DNA of 64,000 nucleotides from Pseudomonas sp. MMS21 TM103 (GTDB lineage Bacteria; Pseudomonadota; Gammaproteobacteria; Pseudomonadales; Pseudomonadaceae): positions 248,001-312,000 of the forward strand of contig NZ_JAJISP010000006.1 of assembly GCF_022132145.1 (NCBI RefSeq), given 5' to 3'. The notes beneath the pieces are model-generated. The model did no database searches and had not been told where the DNA came from. It was given only the letters and a program-made list of their open reading frames with translations. Below are positions 36,075 through 44,533 of this stretch, piece by piece; positions within the stretch are counted from its first letter, which is position 1; each line of letters begins with the position of its first letter. The translations under genes were made by a program, and so were the position numbers.

Positions 36075-36569
36075 TCAGTAATGCTCTAGCGCGCTGACCA
36101 GATCGTGGAAAGCGGCACGATTGGAGTCATTCAGATCCATCAAAATGCGGTGAGCTTCCAGCACCTTGGCCCGCACCACCTCTTCCGATTGATCCTGCGA
36201 TGGCAGATCGTCCAGGCACTCCGGACAGGGAATCGGCGTATCGACGATGTTGAACACCTGATCGAAGCCCATCGACTGCAACAGCCGGGTGATGTCGGGG
36301 TGGGTGGTCACCACGGTTGGCAGCAGACCAATCTTCTGCCGCGAGAGAATCGACAGCTTGGCCAGCAAGCCCAGGGTGGTGCTGTCGATGCTGCGAGTCT
36401 CGGTCAGGTCGATGACGATGGCGGAGAAATTCAGCGCGGTAAAAATCTTTTCAATGGTGGAATCCAGCGCCGAGCAAAGGGTCAGGCGCACTTCACCTAC
36501 AAACTTCAGTACGAAGGTACCGTTTTGTTCGGCGAACTGGATTCTACCGGGGCTTATCCCAGGATTCAT
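36075..36569 (-). CDS. STAS-domain anti-sigma factor antagonist-like protein
   Basis: A 164-residue protein with a STAS domain at about residues 10-110 (FVLKFVGEVRLTLCSALD, then VIDLTETRSIDSTTLGLLAKL, with the phosphorylatable Ser in D-S-T-T). About 60 extra C-terminal residues are acidic and helical. Its ATG overlaps the stop of the upstream response regulator/PP2C gene (four bases). In partner-switching systems a PP2C phosphatase of this kind dephosphorylates the STAS protein, which then binds an anti-sigma factor or another output. The partner kinase is not in the window. Confidence 0.88.
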   Translation of the reverse strand: MNPGISPGRIQFAEQNGTFVLKFVGEVRLTLCSALDSTIEKIFTALNFSAIVIDLTETRSIDSTTLGLLAKLSILSRQKIGLLPTVVTTHPDITRLLQSMGFDQVFNIVDTPIPCPECLDDLPSQDQSEEVVRAKVLEAHRILMDLNDSNRAAFHDLVSALEHY

Positions 36570-37750
36570 GCAAGGTTCCTGCTTAACACCAGCAAGGCAA
36601 TATCATCCGGCATATCCGCCAGATTGGCCAGCCCCAACACTTGACGCAACCCATCCAGGGTTCCACCTGCCGAGTTGACCAAACGGGGCAGCGCGAGCTC
36701 TTTTTCCTGCAGGGTATCGCCTGGCAGCAGGTCGAGAATACCGTCGGACAGCAGCGTCAGGCTGAACGATTCGGGCAACTTCAGCACATGGTCGCTGTAT
36801 TCGGCTTCATCGAACAAGCCAACCGGTAAACCACGACCCGTCAGGTAATGCGCTTCGCCTTCGCTGTACAGCACCGGCAGCGGTAGATGACCACCGATGC
36901 TGTAAGTCAGTTGACCCTGCTGCTCATCGATGACCCCACCGAGCATGGTCACGTGCTTGCCCAGCTTGCAATTGATCAAGCCGCGATTGATATGAGCGAG
37001 GACTTCCGAAGGCTTGAACTCGGGGAAACGACCATTGCGCCGCAACTCATAGAGCAAACGAGTGGTCATGAACTTCAGCAGTACAGTGACGAATGCCGAT
37101 GACGCGCCATGTCCGGACACATCCGCGAGGTAAAAGGCGATGCGGCGTTCATCGACGCGGAAATAGTCGACGAAATCCCCGGAGAGGTAGAGCGACGGAA
37201 TGATCTGGTGGGCGAATTGCAGGCCATCGGCTTTCCAGGGCGTGACCGGCAGCATGTTCATCTGTACCTGCCGACCGGCGTTCTGGTCCTCCTGCAACAG
37301 ATGCAGGCTGGCTTGCAGCTCGCGGTTGGCGGCTTCCAGTTGCTCCCGATAACGCTGGTTCTCCAGACGCAGATGCGCACGATCCAGCGCACGGCGCACC
37401 GAATGTTCGAGCACCGCGAGGTCTTCCAGGGGTTTGATCAGGTAATCGGCGGCGCCCAGGCGCAAGGCTTCGACCGCGTCACTCATCACACCGGCGCCCG
37501 ACACGACGATAACCGGGGTTTCTACCTGCAGTTGGTTGATCCGGCGAATCAGCTCTAGGCCATCGACCTGCGGCATGCGCAGATCGCAGATCACCACATC
37601 CGGCTGCTCGCGCTGGAATATGTCGAAGCCTTCCAGGCCATTAGAGGCTTGCAGAACGACGAAGCCACTGTCTTCCAAGTAGGCTGCGAGACTCGCGCGC
37701 ACCACTTCGTCGTCATCGATAATCAGCAGCGTGGCACTGGTTTTGTGCAT
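36566..37750 (-). CDS. Response regulator with PP2C (SpoIIE-type) serine phosphatase output
   Basis: 394 residues from MHKTSATLLIIDDDE (ATG 37750); an upstream extension is less likely. The receiver domain carries the acidic pair D12-D14 and phosphoacceptor Asp56 (VVICDLRMPQVDG), with the conserved Lys in YLIKPLED. A coiled-coil linker (about 145-180) leads to a PP2C domain with SGDFVDYF, YLADVSGHGASSAF and LLSDGILDLLPGD, the metal-binding aspartates. It resembles RssB/HsbR-type proteins. Coupled to the STAS gene, it most likely dephosphorylates that protein when phosphorylated by an unknown histidine kinase. Confidence 0.92.
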   Translation of the reverse strand: MHKTSATLLIIDDDEVVRASLAAYLEDSGFVVLQASNGLEGFDIFQREQPDVVICDLRMPQVDGLELIRRINQLQVETPVIVVSGAGVMSDAVEALRLGAADYLIKPLEDLAVLEHSVRRALDRAHLRLENQRYREQLEAANRELQASLHLLQEDQNAGRQVQMNMLPVTPWKADGLQFAHQIIPSLYLSGDFVDYFRVDERRIAFYLADVSGHGASSAFVTVLLKFMTTRLLYELRRNGRFPEFKPSEVLAHINRGLINCKLGKHVTMLGGVIDEQQGQLTYSIGGHLPLPVLYSEGEAHYLTGRGLPVGLFDEAEYSDHVLKLPESFSLTLLSDGILDLLPGDTLQEKELALPRLVNSAGGTLDGLRQVLGLANLADMPDDIALLVLSRNLA

Positions 37751-37966
37751 TGGGTATCCAGGCAAACTGCGCCGGGGCAAGGCTAGGCGTATGCACCAGG
37801 CCATCAGCCTGAGCGCGCGTACTCGGTAAGTCTCAAGGCGCTGACGGTACTCCCATACGCACCTCGATTCAAGCATGCGCCAGTCATCACTACGCGACTT
37901 TACAGCTCAAATCGGCGAAGGTTATAAGGACAGCAGGAGAACCCTACAACAAAGAGGATAGCGTCC

Positions 37967-38266
37967 ATGAGCCAAAGTAATCACGATTACAGTGAAAAAC
38001 GCGATTACATCCGCATGCGACTGGAAGCACCAGTGACCCTGCAGCATGCCGGAAAGGAAATTCCCGCACTGTGCCTCGACTTGTCGAGTACCGGCATGCA
38101 ACTAGAGGCCGAGTGTGCGCTGAAGCTGGGCGACAAGATCAAGGTGCATATCGCCTCCGACCATAATCAACTCAAAGGGCTGATTGCCGAAGCCGAGGTT
38201 GTACGCGTCAGCGACCTGGACAATGGCCGCCAGACCCTGGGCCTGGCTATTTTGTCGATGAGTTGA
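37967..38266 (+). CDS. PilZ-domain protein
   Basis: A 99-residue single-domain protein with both c-di-GMP-binding PilZ motifs: the R-x-x-x-R type segment KRDYIRMRLEAPV and the D-x-S-x-x-G segment LDLSSTGMQLE. It is a soluble cyclic-di-GMP receptor of unknown target. Its position next to the STAS/PP2C pair is conserved in Pseudomonas. GAGGATAGCG lies before the ATG; a strong terminator follows at 38288-38318. Confidence 0.9.
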   Translation: MSQSNHDYSEKRDYIRMRLEAPVTLQHAGKEIPALCLDLSSTGMQLEAECALKLGDKIKVHIASDHNQLKGLIAEAEVVRVSDLDNGRQTLGLAILSMS

Positions 38267-38287
38267 AATCCGCAGCGCTCTATACGC

Positions 38288-38318
38288 AAAAAGGCGGCCT
38301 GACATGGCCGCCTTTTTT
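38288..38318. terminator. Bidirectional rho-independent terminator
   Basis: AAAAAGGCGGCC, a 6-base loop and GGCCGCCTTTTTT form a perfect hairpin with A and T runs on both sides. It separates the convergent PilZ and mlaA genes and can serve both. Confidence 0.95.
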
Positions 38319-38344
38319 GCATGAAATGCTTGCAAGCAGAACGG

Positions 38345-39046
38345 CTAGAAGTCGTCCTCGACATCACCGTCGCGCACCTTGAACTCACGGTTCTGCAGGT
38401 AGGCGTTGCGGATGAATATGTACTTGTCGCCACTGATCAGCCGCTCAGCCGACAGCAGACTGGCGCGGGTATCGATGACATCCACACCGCGCGTGAGGTT
38501 TCGGGTCGGCACATGGCTCATATACCGGTATGGCTGGAGCAGGCTGTCCGGCACTTTGCTGAAAGTGTCGCGCACCGTACTCGGCCCGAGCAGCGGCAGC
38601 ATCACATAGGGCCCACTGCCCAGCCCCCAGGCGCCGAACGTTTGACCGAAGTCTTCGTCGCTGCGTTGCAGGCCCATTTTCTTGGCCACATCAAAGAAGC
38701 CTAATAAGCCGAAAGTGGTGTTGAAGATCACCCGACTGGTGTCCACGCCAGCATCGTGCAGCTTGCCTTGCAGCACGTTGTTGGCCAGGTTGCCGACGTC
38801 GCCGATATTGCCGAAGACGTTATGCACACCATCTTCGAGGAACTGCGGGGTTACCGCCTGATAGCCCTGCGCCAAGGGCTTCAGGGCATAGATATCGAGG
38901 GTGTCGTTGAAGCGGAAGATCACCCGATTGAAGCCTTCCCAAGGATCCTCTTCGGCAGCCTGAACCACCAATGGAAGCAGCACCAGGCTGGCACAGGCAA
39001 CCAATCGGCCCAGACGATCGATCCAATTCGCACCGATTACAGGCAT
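38345..39046 (-). CDS. mlaA: MlaA (VacJ) outer-membrane lipid asymmetry protein
   Basis: 233 residues from MPVIGANWIDRLGR (ATG 39046, with AAGGAGAGAC upstream). An N-terminal hydrophobic signal (LVACASLVLLPLVVQAAEED) is followed by the MlaA family blocks DPWEGFNRVIFRFND, FNTTFGLLGFFDVA, DFGQTFGAWGLGSGPY and MLPLLGPSTVRD. It removes mislocalised phospholipids from the outer leaflet and hands them to the MlaC shuttle. There is no lipobox cysteine in the signal, unlike the E. coli lipoprotein, as is usual in Pseudomonas copies. Confidence 0.95.
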   Translation of the reverse strand: MPVIGANWIDRLGRLVACASLVLLPLVVQAAEEDPWEGFNRVIFRFNDTLDIYALKPLAQGYQAVTPQFLEDGVHNVFGNIGDVGNLANNVLQGKLHDAGVDTSRVIFNTTFGLLGFFDVAKKMGLQRSDEDFGQTFGAWGLGSGPYVMLPLLGPSTVRDTFSKVPDSLLQPYRYMSHVPTRNLTRGVDVIDTRASLLSAERLISGDKYIFIRNAYLQNREFKVRDGDVEDDF

Positions 39047-39348
39047 TAGGGTCTCTCCTTGAGAAAAAATTGTAGGCCGGCGCAACGCAGCCATCGAGGC
39101 CGGCAGTATAAAGCCTGACGCAGGCAAATAGGCAGCAGGGGTGCCAGCAATGTTCAGGAAAAACACATACTCGACCGTGCTCGCAGCCTCGTTAGACTGG
39201 ACATGGACAGTCGTCATGGCAGGCGCTTATCGGGTGCAAACCACCGCCACAGGGATCGGCCGTCGCTGGCGGTGACCGTCACAACAGCTTCATCCAATCG
39301 TCATAAACAGCCTGCAGACTGGACTTCATCAATTGAAGGATGACCAGT
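39047..39348. other. Divergent promoter region between mlaA and the HAD-like gene
   Basis: About 300 bases with no supported gene. It must hold the promoters of mlaA (-) and of the HAD-like gene (+). I see no clear operator or hairpin. Confidence 0.4.
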
Positions 39349-40071
39349 ATGCCAACCGCCCCACCCGCCTTCAGTGCGGTGCTCTTCGGTTTATCCGGTT
39401 GCCTGGTGGACTTTGGTGCACGCACATTGCCCACGGCCATACAACGCTTGTATCCACGGCACGGCAACGAACAGATCAACGCGGCCCATGGCGCCCTGGA
39501 GCAACTGCTTGGCCGCATGCCCAATGCCGGCGAGCGGCAGGCCTTCGAGCAGGCGTTGTGCGAAGCAGCCTGCGAGCACGCCGAATTCACTCCGGGCGCC
39601 CTGGAGCAGTTGCAACAACTGCATCTGCAGAATGTGCCTTGTGCCTGGCTCGATGAACTGCCGCGCGATACCAGTATCGCCCTGGCATCCCCACTGCCCG
39701 ACTGGCTCGCCGCCGCTCCGAGCAGAGTTGGCCGCGCCTGGCCTGCGCCGGACGCCTGCTGGCAGGCGCTGATGGACCTGCAGGTCGCGCAACTCGATGG
39801 CTGCGTGTTGATCAGTGGCGAACCGCGCCTACTCCAGGCCGGCCTCAATGCCGGGCTGTGGACCATCGGCCTGGCGGCCTGCGGACCACTCTGTAGCCAG
39901 GCGCCGGCAGACTGGCAAGCCCTCGCTGCAGTCGAGCGCGACCGCCTGCGTACCCAGGCGACCTTGACCCTGTATCGTCTCGGCGTGCATGCAGTAATCG
40001 ACCAATTGAGCGAACTCGGCCCCTGCCTGGTCGACCTCGGCTCACGCCGACAAAAAGGCGAAAAACCCTGA
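39349..40071 (+). CDS. HAD-like hydrolase (phosphonatase-like), divergent
   Basis: 240 residues from MPTAPPAFSAVLFGLSG (ATG 39349, with GAAGGA eight bases upstream; the ATG at 39340 lies too near it). It resembles phosphonoacetaldehyde-hydrolase-like HAD proteins of this Pseudomonas locus, but the first HAD motif reads VLFGLSGCLVD, where D-x-D is expected, so the nucleophile aspartate is missing. The middle has a helical cap and the later strand (GCVLISGEPRLLQAGLNAGL, split) is HAD-like. It may have lost phosphatase activity. Function unknown. Confidence 0.65.
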   Translation: MPTAPPAFSAVLFGLSGCLVDFGARTLPTAIQRLYPRHGNEQINAAHGALEQLLGRMPNAGERQAFEQALCEAACEHAEFTPGALEQLQQLHLQNVPCAWLDELPRDTSIALASPLPDWLAAAPSRVGRAWPAPDACWQALMDLQVAQLDGCVLISGEPRLLQAGLNAGLWTIGLAACGPLCSQAPADWQALAAVERDRLRTQATLTLYRLGVHAVIDQLSELGPCLVDLGSRRQKGEKP

Positions 40072-40304
40072 GCGCATGGGAAAAATCTCGTTTCTATCCG
40101 GAGCTCGCGCCAAGGTGACATTGCCAGGCTAGCTATCGATATAAAAATGCCGCGCACCGAACTGGCGATAGCTCTCGCTCAAGCGCTGAAGATTTGATCC
40201 CGGGCAAGCAAAGCAGCGCTGCTTGGATTACCCTAGCAGGCATGCAAGGGCCTTCGCTAAAGCGTGCGGCCAATGTTTTTGCCTATCAATAAAGGGAGAG
40301 TTTT

Positions 40305-40571
40305 ATGCCTGCAAACCGCCTGCAGCAACAGTTGCAAGAGCTGCGCGATCAGTTGGCTCAGGATCCGCCACTGACTGAAGAAGAACGGGCAGCGCTATTT
40401 GTCCTGACCCAGGAAATCGAACTTCAGCTGGCCCGCCAGGCAGCGGCCGCGCCAGATGCCACCCTGATCGATGGCGTCAATCTGGCCGTGGAACGATTTG
40501 AAGCGAGTCATCCGACCCTGGCCGGTACCTTGCGCAACATTGTGCAGAGCCTGGCTAACATGGGGATCTAA
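40305..40571 (+). CDS. DUF4404 family small protein
   Basis: An 88-residue, mostly helical, acidic protein (QQLQELRDQLAQDPPLTEEE, then HPTLAGTLRNIVQSLANMGI). It matches the DUF4404 family that lies beside queF in pseudomonads. AAAGGGAGAG precedes the ATG. No function is known. Confidence 0.8.
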   Translation: MPANRLQQQLQELRDQLAQDPPLTEEERAALFVLTQEIELQLARQAAAAPDATLIDGVNLAVERFEASHPTLAGTLRNIVQSLANMGI

Positions 40572-40643
40572 GCGACAGCGGCAAGCTGCCCTGATGCGCA
40601 AAAAATCTTATTTGCCGCATCCCGGCTTGCCGCCCCTCCCCGC

Positions 40644-41474
40644 TTACTGGCGCACCAAGCGCCGGTTGTCCGGCACTATCGCCGCCGTACTGCGATAGGG
40701 ATTGATGTCCAGTCCGCCACGGCGTACGTAACGGGCATACACCGTCAGGTACTCGGGCTGGAGCAGGTGTTGCAAGTCGAGAAAGATCCGCTCCACGCAC
40801 TGCTCATGGAAATCCGCATGCTGGCGAAAGCTCACCAGATAGGCCAGCAAACTGGCGTGATCCAGCGCCGCACCGCGGTACTGAACCACCACGCTGCCCC
40901 AGTCCGGCTGGCCGGTGACCGGGCAGTTGGATTTCAACAGGTGACTGTGCAGGCTTTCCTCGACTAGCACCTCCGGCTTGCAACGCAGCAACTCAGGCTG
41001 CGGCTGCACATAGTTGCTGATGAGCACATCCAGCTCATCGATGCACTGCCCAGGCAAGGTCGCCACGCCTTCGGCCGTCACTTCGGCCAAACTGCGCACG
41101 CGCACGCCCACCGGCTTGCCGGCGGCCGCTGACAAGTCCTGCTGCAGCAGCGCGAGCAATTCGCTCACATCATTGAATACCGTCTGATTCAACGAGTTGA
41201 GGTACAGCTTGAAAGATTTCGACTCAATGATATTCGGTGAGTCCGCCGGGATGGCGAACTCGCCAATGGCTACCACCGGCTTGCCGGAAGGCAACAGCCA
41301 GGACAGCTCGAAGCAATTCCAGAAATCCACCCCCTGATAAGGCAACGTCTCGGCCGTCAGGCCCAGTTCGGCCCACTTGGCTGCGCGCGCAATCGGGAAC
41401 AGCAGCGACGGCGTGTAGGTGGCGATGTATTCGCTGGATTTACCCAGTGGCGAATCTTCGGCGGCGGGATGCAT
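40644..41474 (-). CDS. queF: NADPH-dependent 7-cyano-7-deazaguanine reductase
   Basis: 276 residues from MHPAAEDSPLGKSSEY (ATG 41474), the usual length of the long, bimodular QueF. It has the QueF motif ESKSFKLYLNSLNQT (E-S-K-S-x-K), the active cysteine in LLKSNCPVTGQPDWG, and HEQCVERIF. It reduces preQ0 to preQ1, a step of queuosine biosynthesis, in the cytosol. An in-frame ATG seven codons upstream is possible. Confidence 0.97.
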   Translation of the reverse strand: MHPAAEDSPLGKSSEYIATYTPSLLFPIARAAKWAELGLTAETLPYQGVDFWNCFELSWLLPSGKPVVAIGEFAIPADSPNIIESKSFKLYLNSLNQTVFNDVSELLALLQQDLSAAAGKPVGVRVRSLAEVTAEGVATLPGQCIDELDVLISNYVQPQPELLRCKPEVLVEESLHSHLLKSNCPVTGQPDWGSVVVQYRGAALDHASLLAYLVSFRQHADFHEQCVERIFLDLQHLLQPEYLTVYARYVRRGGLDINPYRSTAAIVPDNRRLVRQ

Positions 41475-41576
41475 GGCAAAAACCTGGTTAGTCATAAGGA
41501 ACAGGGCAAAAGCGCGTGGCGGAGTTCAAGGCTGGTGAAATTATCGAGCACCGTAAGCGGGCAATTACACACTCTT

Positions 41577-42275
41577 TCAGGTCAGCTCGGCCACGACCGC
41601 AGCCAGGGCTTGCGCAGGGTCGATGGCTTGGCTGATCGGCCGGCCGATGACCAGATAATCGGAACCGACATCCAGCGCCTGGCGTGGAGTCAGAATACGC
41701 CGTTGATCGTCCTGGGCGCTGCCCGCCGGACGAATGCCGGGCGTGACCAGCTGCAATGCCGGATAAGCGGCCTTGAGCGCTTGGGCTTCCTGGGCAGAAC
41801 ACACCAGGCCATCCATCCCGGCTTGCGCGGCCAGCCCCGCCAGACGCAGGACTTGCGCCTGGGGCTCGATATCCAGGCCGATGCCGGCCAGATCCTCACG
41901 CTCCATGCTGGTCAGCACGGTTACGCCGATCAACAGCGGCTTGGCACCGTTCAGGGCGTCCAGGGTTTCACGGCAGGCCGCCATCATGCGCAGGCCACCC
42001 GAGCAGTGCACGTTGACCATCCACACGCCCAGCTCAGCAGCCGCCTTGACCGCCATTGCCGTGGTGTTGGGAATATCGTGAAATTTCAGGTCGAGGAACA
42101 CCTCGAAGCCCTTGTCGCCCAGGGCCGTGACGATCTCCGGGCCGCAACGGGTGAACAGCTCCTTGCCGACCTTGACCCGGCACTGTCTGGGATCGAGCCG
42201 CTCGGCCAGCGCCAGCGCGGCATCACGGGTCGGGAAATCCAAGGCAACGATGATCGGGGTCTGGCAAGCGGACAT
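41577..42275 (-). CDS. pyrF: Orotidine 5'-phosphate decarboxylase
   Basis: 232 residues from MSACQTPIIVALDFPT (ATG 42275). The catalytic D-x-K-x-x-D-I set is visible in FLDLKFHDIPNT, with VGKELFTRCG before it and LVTPGIRP, YLVIGRPIS at the phosphate site. It makes UMP in pyrimidine biosynthesis. Confidence 0.97.
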   Translation of the reverse strand: MSACQTPIIVALDFPTRDAALALAERLDPRQCRVKVGKELFTRCGPEIVTALGDKGFEVFLDLKFHDIPNTTAMAVKAAAELGVWMVNVHCSGGLRMMAACRETLDALNGAKPLLIGVTVLTSMEREDLAGIGLDIEPQAQVLRLAGLAAQAGMDGLVCSAQEAQALKAAYPALQLVTPGIRPAGSAQDDQRRILTPRQALDVGSDYLVIGRPISQAIDPAQALAAVVAELT

Positions 42276-42440
42276 GGGCGGGCTCTCAGGCAAATCGAAT
42301 TCGGCGCGCATTGTAGCGGAACCCACGGCCTGTTGCCGATCCACCGATCCACTACCCTCGCCAAACCCGCTACATCGCGATACGCCGCGCAATGAACACG
42401 GACGCCATGCCCTGTCTCTCCGGCGGGCACTGACCCAGGG

Positions 42441-43319
42441 TTATAGCTCTAGGGTCAGCTCATGCATCGTCTGCGCCTTGCCGCCAACCAGCAGCCGCTC
42501 GATGCGCCCCTGCGCCAATTGCAGGTCGACGGTGATCACACTGGGTGATGGCGGTTGCATCAGGTAACCCTGCTCGATCAGCAGGCGCGACCCTGGCAAC
42601 TGCATGCGGTCATGGAGGAAACAGGCCAACGGTCCTGCCGCCATGCCGGTGGCAGACTCTTCATCGATGCCGTAGCGCGGCGCGAACATGCGCGCGCCTG
42701 CCGCCCGGCCCGGATGCCGCGTCTGTCGGGAGAAGACATAGAAGCCGATAAGATCGAGCCGTTCGCTGAGTCGCGCCAATGCCGCCTGATCGGGATGCAG
42801 GGCATGCACCTGCACCTCATCCGCCAGCGGAATGACGACAAAAGCGCCACCGGTACTCACTCGCGCCGGCCAAACGCCAGGCAGCAGCTGCGCGGGATCG
42901 CTACCCAAGGCCGTCAGCACCTCGGCGAGCAGGGTCGGGTCATCGCTCAGGTCGAGATAATCCGGGGCGCGCTGCTCCATGAACGCCATGTCGGCCTGGA
43001 GCAGGATGTCGCGGTTGCCGTCGATGGTTTCCTTGCTGGTCCAACCCTCGCCGACCAGGTCCAACTGGCGTAGCAGAGAAAACGTGGCAACCGTCGCGTG
43101 GCCACAATGCGCGATCTGCCGGGTGGGGGTGAAGAACTCCAGCTTGAACGCCGCACTGGTTGAGCTGGAAACGAAGGCGGTTTCCGACAAGCCCATCTGG
43201 ACGGCGATCGCCTGCTTGTGCCGGCTTTCCAACGCGTCGGCCTGCAGCACCACGCCGGCCGGATTGCCGCCTATTCCGCCATCGACAAAAGCGTTGACGA
43301 TCCGCACCTCTACTTGCAT
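42441..43319 (-). CDS. PhzF-family isomerase/epimerase-like protein
   Basis: 292 residues from MQVEVRIVNAFVDGGIGG (ATG 43319). The PhzF fold is shown by NAFVDGGIGGNPAGVVL, the catalytic-type glutamate in MGLSETAFV, FFTPTRQIAHCGHATVATF, and the matching second-half block DEESATGMAAGPLACFL. PhzF acts in phenazine synthesis, but most homologues are of unknown substrate, and no phenazine genes are nearby. It starts one base after the stop of the DUF1127 gene, so the two are transcribed together. Confidence 0.88.
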   Translation of the reverse strand: MQVEVRIVNAFVDGGIGGNPAGVVLQADALESRHKQAIAVQMGLSETAFVSSSTSAAFKLEFFTPTRQIAHCGHATVATFSLLRQLDLVGEGWTSKETIDGNRDILLQADMAFMEQRAPDYLDLSDDPTLLAEVLTALGSDPAQLLPGVWPARVSTGGAFVVIPLADEVQVHALHPDQAALARLSERLDLIGFYVFSRQTRHPGRAAGARMFAPRYGIDEESATGMAAGPLACFLHDRMQLPGSRLLIEQGYLMQPPSPSVITVDLQLAQGRIERLLVGGKAQTMHELTLEL

Positions 43320-43320
43320 C

Positions 43321-43581
43321 TCAATACTCCGATTTATCCCCGCCCACAGCTTTCGCCAATGGATCATCCCAAAACGGCCGCTCGGTCTCGCGAAACACAT
43401 CGCTGCGGTTCAGACCCATGTCCTTGAGCGCCTCATCGTTAAGCGTAGCCAACTGCCGACGCTGTTTTGCCAATTGCTGCCAACGCCTGAGCTGCTGCCA
43501 AGCAGCGCGAGCAAGAGCACTCAGACTCAAGCCGCTGCGAGGTACCGGATTAACCAGTGCATAACCTTTTTGACCTTTCAT
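43321..43581 (-). CDS. DUF1127 small protein
   Basis: 86 residues from MKGQKGYALVNPVPRSG (ATG 43581, with AAGGAGGGCG upstream). The C-terminal DUF1127 signature is present: LATLNDEALKDMGLNRSDV. Members are small arginine-rich proteins, some linked to RNA turnover, phosphate and carbon adaptation. It is divergent from the LysR regulator at 43679. Confidence 0.85.
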   Translation of the reverse strand: MKGQKGYALVNPVPRSGLSLSALARAAWQQLRRWQQLAKQRRQLATLNDEALKDMGLNRSDVFRETERPFWDDPLAKAVGGDKSEY

Positions 43582-43678
43582 CTCATCGCCCTCCTTATGG
43601 GGTTGGCGACAGTCTCGCGCTGGACTTATGATCAATCCAACGAATGTTTCTTATGCCTTGCATCTCGGAGATTGATGA

Positions 43679-44533
43679 ATGGCCAGTTACCCGAGCATCG
43701 ACAGCGAGCTACTGCGTACCTTTGTCGCCATTGCCGACAACGGCGGTTTTACCCGAGCAGCCGAGATGGTCAACCGCACTCAATCGGCGGTCAGCATGCA
43801 GATGAAACGCCTGGAAGAAGACGTGGTGCAGCGCCCGCTGTTCCAGCGCGACGGTCGCCAGCTCAGCCTGACTGCCGAAGGCCAGGTGCTGCTTGGTTAC
43901 GCCCGACGCATCCTCAAGCTGCACGGCGAAGTGATGAACACCCTGCGCGAGCCGCACATGGTCGGCTCGGTGCGTATCGGCACCCCGGATGACTATGTGA
44001 TGCGCTTTATGCCGGGGATACTCTCGCGCTTCGCCCAGGCCTACCCATTGGTGCAGGTTGAACTGCACTGCGAGCCGTCGTTCCAGTTGCTGCAACGCCA
44101 GGACCTGGACCTGACCATCGTCACCCGCGAGCCGGGCACCGAGATCGGCCAACTGTTGCGCCAGGAGCGCGTGGTCTGGGCCGAGGCTCAGGGATTCAGC
44201 CCACACGAGCAGGAACCGCTGCCGCTGGCCATGTTCAACGCCCAGTGCTTCTGCCGCTCCTGGGCCTGCAATGCGCTGGACGCCATGGAACGCCCCTACC
44301 GCATCGCCTACACCAGCCCCAGCCTCTCGGCGATCATGGCGGTAGTCAGCGCCGGCCTGGCGCTCACCGCGCAGTTGCAGAGCCTGATCACCCCGGACAT
44401 GCGCATCATTGGCGAGGCGGAAGGCTTGCCGGCCATGCCCTCGGCGAGCATCGTGCTGCTGCGTAACTCGCACAGCCAGTCGCCGGTAACCGAAACCCTG
44501 GCCGAGCACATCGCCGAAGGCTTCAGGCTCTAA
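43679..44533 (+). CDS. LysR-type transcriptional regulator
   Basis: A 284-residue protein. Its winged helix-turn-helix is SIDSELLRTFVAIADNGGFT followed by RAAEMVNRTQSAVSMQMKRLEE, with LSLTAEGQVLLGYARRIL. The effector domain (GSVRIGTPDDYVMRFMP) is typical. It is divergent from the DUF1127-phzF pair, which it may regulate. The end overlaps the end of the convergent TauE/SafE gene by 11 bases. Confidence 0.9.
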   Translation: MASYPSIDSELLRTFVAIADNGGFTRAAEMVNRTQSAVSMQMKRLEEDVVQRPLFQRDGRQLSLTAEGQVLLGYARRILKLHGEVMNTLREPHMVGSVRIGTPDDYVMRFMPGILSRFAQAYPLVQVELHCEPSFQLLQRQDLDLTIVTREPGTEIGQLLRQERVVWAEAQGFSPHEQEPLPLAMFNAQCFCRSWACNALDAMERPYRIAYTSPSLSAIMAVVSAGLALTAQLQSLITPDMRIIGEAEGLPAMPSASIVLLRNSHSQSPVTETLAEHIAEGFRL

